Assembly (NCBI GenBank): GCA_021780095.1
Contig: JAJXZK010000182.1
Coordinates: forward strand, 1 to 7,863
DNA length: 7,863 nucleotides
Origin: Acidobacteriota bacterium
GTDB taxonomy: Bacteria > Acidobacteriota > Terriglobia > Terriglobales > Acidobacteriaceae
Reading direction: 5' to 3'
Part shown: piece after piece, positions 6,648-7,863 of the stretch
How the letters are laid out: each line of letters begins with the position of its first letter
Numbering within the stretch: position 1 is the stretch's first letter
Notes under the pieces: model-generated
The model's database searches: none
What the model was told of the DNA's origin: nothing
The model's input: only the letters and a program-made list of their open reading frames with translations
Made by a program: the position numbers and the translations under genes

Positions 6648-7664
6648 TTAACGCCAGTCGTCACGGCCTTCCACCATGGTCGACTCGAAATTGTCGTGCT
6701 TCTTGATGTAGATTTCTCCAAAGCTGCCCGTCTGCCGCAACAGGATCGCCTGCAGCCGCACCAGCTCCAGCAAAGCCAAAAACGTGCAAATCAGCGCCCG
6801 TTCTGACTGTACATGTTGCAGCAGTCGCCGCAATCCCACCGGTCGATCTTCCATCACCAGTCGACGCCGCACGTAGTCGATCATCTGCGCCACCGTGACC
6901 GTCTCTTCGTCCACATTCAACACTGGCCGCTGCCGCGCACGCTCCAGAATCTCGCGAAACACGCGGACCAGATCGACCGTATCGGCGGCAATTTCCGGTT
7001 CCGTTCCTTCATCTTCCAGAAAATCGTGAATCGCCGGGTTCGTCCAGGACGATTCTTCCAGCATCTGCTTCTGCAACAGCATCTGGGCCGCGTTCTTGAA
7101 GCGCTGATGCTCCAGCAGTCGCTCCACCAGTTCCCGCCGTGGATCTTCATCTGCCGCATCTGTGGTGCCATCATCTTTGCGCGGCAGTAGCATCTTGCTT
7201 TTAATGTGAATCAGCAATGACGCCATGTAGATAAACTCGCCCGCACTGTCGATGTCCGACTGCTTCAGATTCTCAATGTAAGCCAGAAACTGGCCGGTGA
7301 TCTTGGCGATGGGAATGTCGTAGATGTCGATGTCCTGCTTGCGGATCAGGTCCAGCAGCAGATCGAGCGGGCCGTCGTACACCTGGCCCACCGTCACGCC
7401 ATACGGGAACGTATTGGCCTCTTCCTGCGCCGCTTTTTTCTCGGCAGCGCGCTCTGCAGCCCTGGCCGCGGCTTCGGCGGCCTTGTCCTTGTGGTCCGGC
7501 GCGAACGGAGGATTTGCCGGCAGATGCAGTTGCTCCGGCGAGGCCGCAGCCGCGCCCTCCGCGCCTGGCGCAGGGACCTCGGCGTTTTTCGCCTCCGTCA
7601 TTTCCTCGTCCGTCGCGCCATTCGTGCGTGCCGCGTCGTCCCCGGATTGAGAGGAACCCATCAT
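6648..7664 (-). CDS. scpA: Segregation and condensation protein ScpA (kleisin)
   Basis: 338 residues; the kleisin subunit that bridges the SMC heads and recruits ScpB. The conserved N-terminal SMC-neck-binding part begins near residue 86 (FPYGVTVGQVYDGPLDLLL, 86-104), then IRKQDIDIYDIPIAKIT (107-123) and FIYMASLLIHIKSKMLLPR (144-162). The C-terminal winged helix, which contacts the SMC head, covers about 280-325. I place the start at 7664, not at the further upstream in-frame ATG (7784), because the 40 extra codons lie inside trpS and look like shadow sequence, whereas ATGATGG at 7664 overlaps the trpS TGA. The tandem second ATG at 7661 is an equally possible start. Residues 1-85 form an Ala/Glu/Lys-rich, probably disordered or coiled extension, much longer than usual. 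A Met23 start would shorten it. Confidence 0.94.
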   Translation of the reverse strand: MMGSSQSGDDAARTNGATDEEMTEAKNAEVPAPGAEGAAAASPEQLHLPANPPFAPDHKDKAAEAAARAAERAAEKKAAQEEANTFPYGVTVGQVYDGPLDLLLDLIRKQDIDIYDIPIAKITGQFLAYIENLKQSDIDSAGEFIYMASLLIHIKSKMLLPRKDDGTTDAADEDPRRELVERLLEHQRFKNAAQMLLQKQMLEESSWTNPAIHDFLEDEGTEPEIAADTVDLVRVFREILERARQRPVLNVDEETVTVAQMIDYVRRRLVMEDRPVGLRRLLQHVQSERALICTFLALLELVRLQAILLRQTGSFGEIYIKKHDNFESTMVEGRDDWR

Positions 7665-7863
7665 CGAGATACGTCCACTGCGGCGTTTTCCACTTGCGGC
7701 AAATGCATCGCATCCCGCACCTGCCGCATGGTCTGGTCTGCGCGTGTCCGCGCACGCGCCGTTCCATCGCGAAGTATCTCCCACACTTGATCCGGCTTGG
7801 ATTCAAACTCGCGCCTCCGCTCCTGGATGGGAGTCAGTTCGGCAACTACTGCATCGGCCAGCC
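7661..7863 (-). CDS. trpS: Tryptophanyl-tRNA synthetase TrpS, C-terminal end (partial)
   Basis: Only the last 66 codons and the TGA stop (7663-7661) are in the window; the in-frame codons run from 7861, and the rest lies beyond 7863. The translated end contains ELTPIQERRREFESKPDQV, then WEILRDGTARARTRADQTM and RQVRDAMHLP. This is the typical C-terminal helix region of class I TrpRS: PI.ERR, then a basic helix with KAR/RAR, then VR.AM.L. TrpRS charges tRNA-Trp with tryptophan in the cytoplasm. The protein ends with a short non-conserved tail after the MHLP segment. The stop codon is embedded in the tandem start of scpA (ATGATGG), giving overlaps of four bases with the first ATG or one with the second, so scpA is probably translationally coupled to trpS. 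No catalytic HIGH or KMSKS motif is visible because the 5' part is missing. Confidence 0.9.
   Translation of the reverse strand, partial: LADAVVAELTPIQERRREFESKPDQVWEILRDGTARARTRADQTMRQVRDAMHLPQVENAAVDVSR

Noticed and set aside
7665..7784. Upstream extension of scpA to the ATG at 7784
   Set aside because: The 40 extra codons overlap trpS in another frame and look unlike a protein N-terminus; the ATGATG overlapping the trpS stop is a far better start.

Overview
The window has moderately high GC (judged by eye) and is almost entirely coding. It holds two convergent gene blocks and no tRNA, rRNA, insertion sequence, CRISPR array or integrase. The gene order on the minus strand (trpS, scpA, scpB, an rluB-type pseudouridine synthase) and the character of the proteins suggest Acidobacteriota, perhaps Terriglobia-like. 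That placement is an inference from remembered gene order and protein style, not a measurement.

Left block, plus strand, 89-4202: three genes joined by ATGA stop/start overlaps. The first encodes an FAD/NAD(P)-binding oxidoreductase of the amine-oxidase / UDP-galactopyranose-mutase-like type. The second encodes a polytopic GT-C (GT39/ArnT-like) glycosyltransferase, and the third a polytopic membrane protein of unknown function with weak GT-C-like character. Together they look like part of a cell-envelope glycan or lipid-glycan pathway whose substrate cannot be read from the sequence. The first 88 bases hold an imperfect inverted repeat and possibly the tail of an upstream gene.

Right block, minus strand, 7861 down to 4199: the 3' end of trpS (tryptophanyl-tRNA synthetase), then scpA and scpB (kleisin and winged-helix partners of the SMC condensin), then rluB (23S rRNA pseudouridine synthase), tightly packed with two ATGA overlaps. 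A 79-bp gap with a plausible promoter and a good ribosome-binding site separates these from msrA (peptide methionine sulfoxide reductase). msrA meets the plus-strand block tail to tail, and the two stop codons share the palindrome TTAA.

Most of this is ordinary housekeeping and envelope content, and I do not see a clearly new biological system. The points most worth a second look are the uncharacterised envelope triad, the low-complexity extensions on both condensin subunits (an insert within ScpB, a long N-terminus on ScpA), and the zero-length convergent junction with no obvious terminator.
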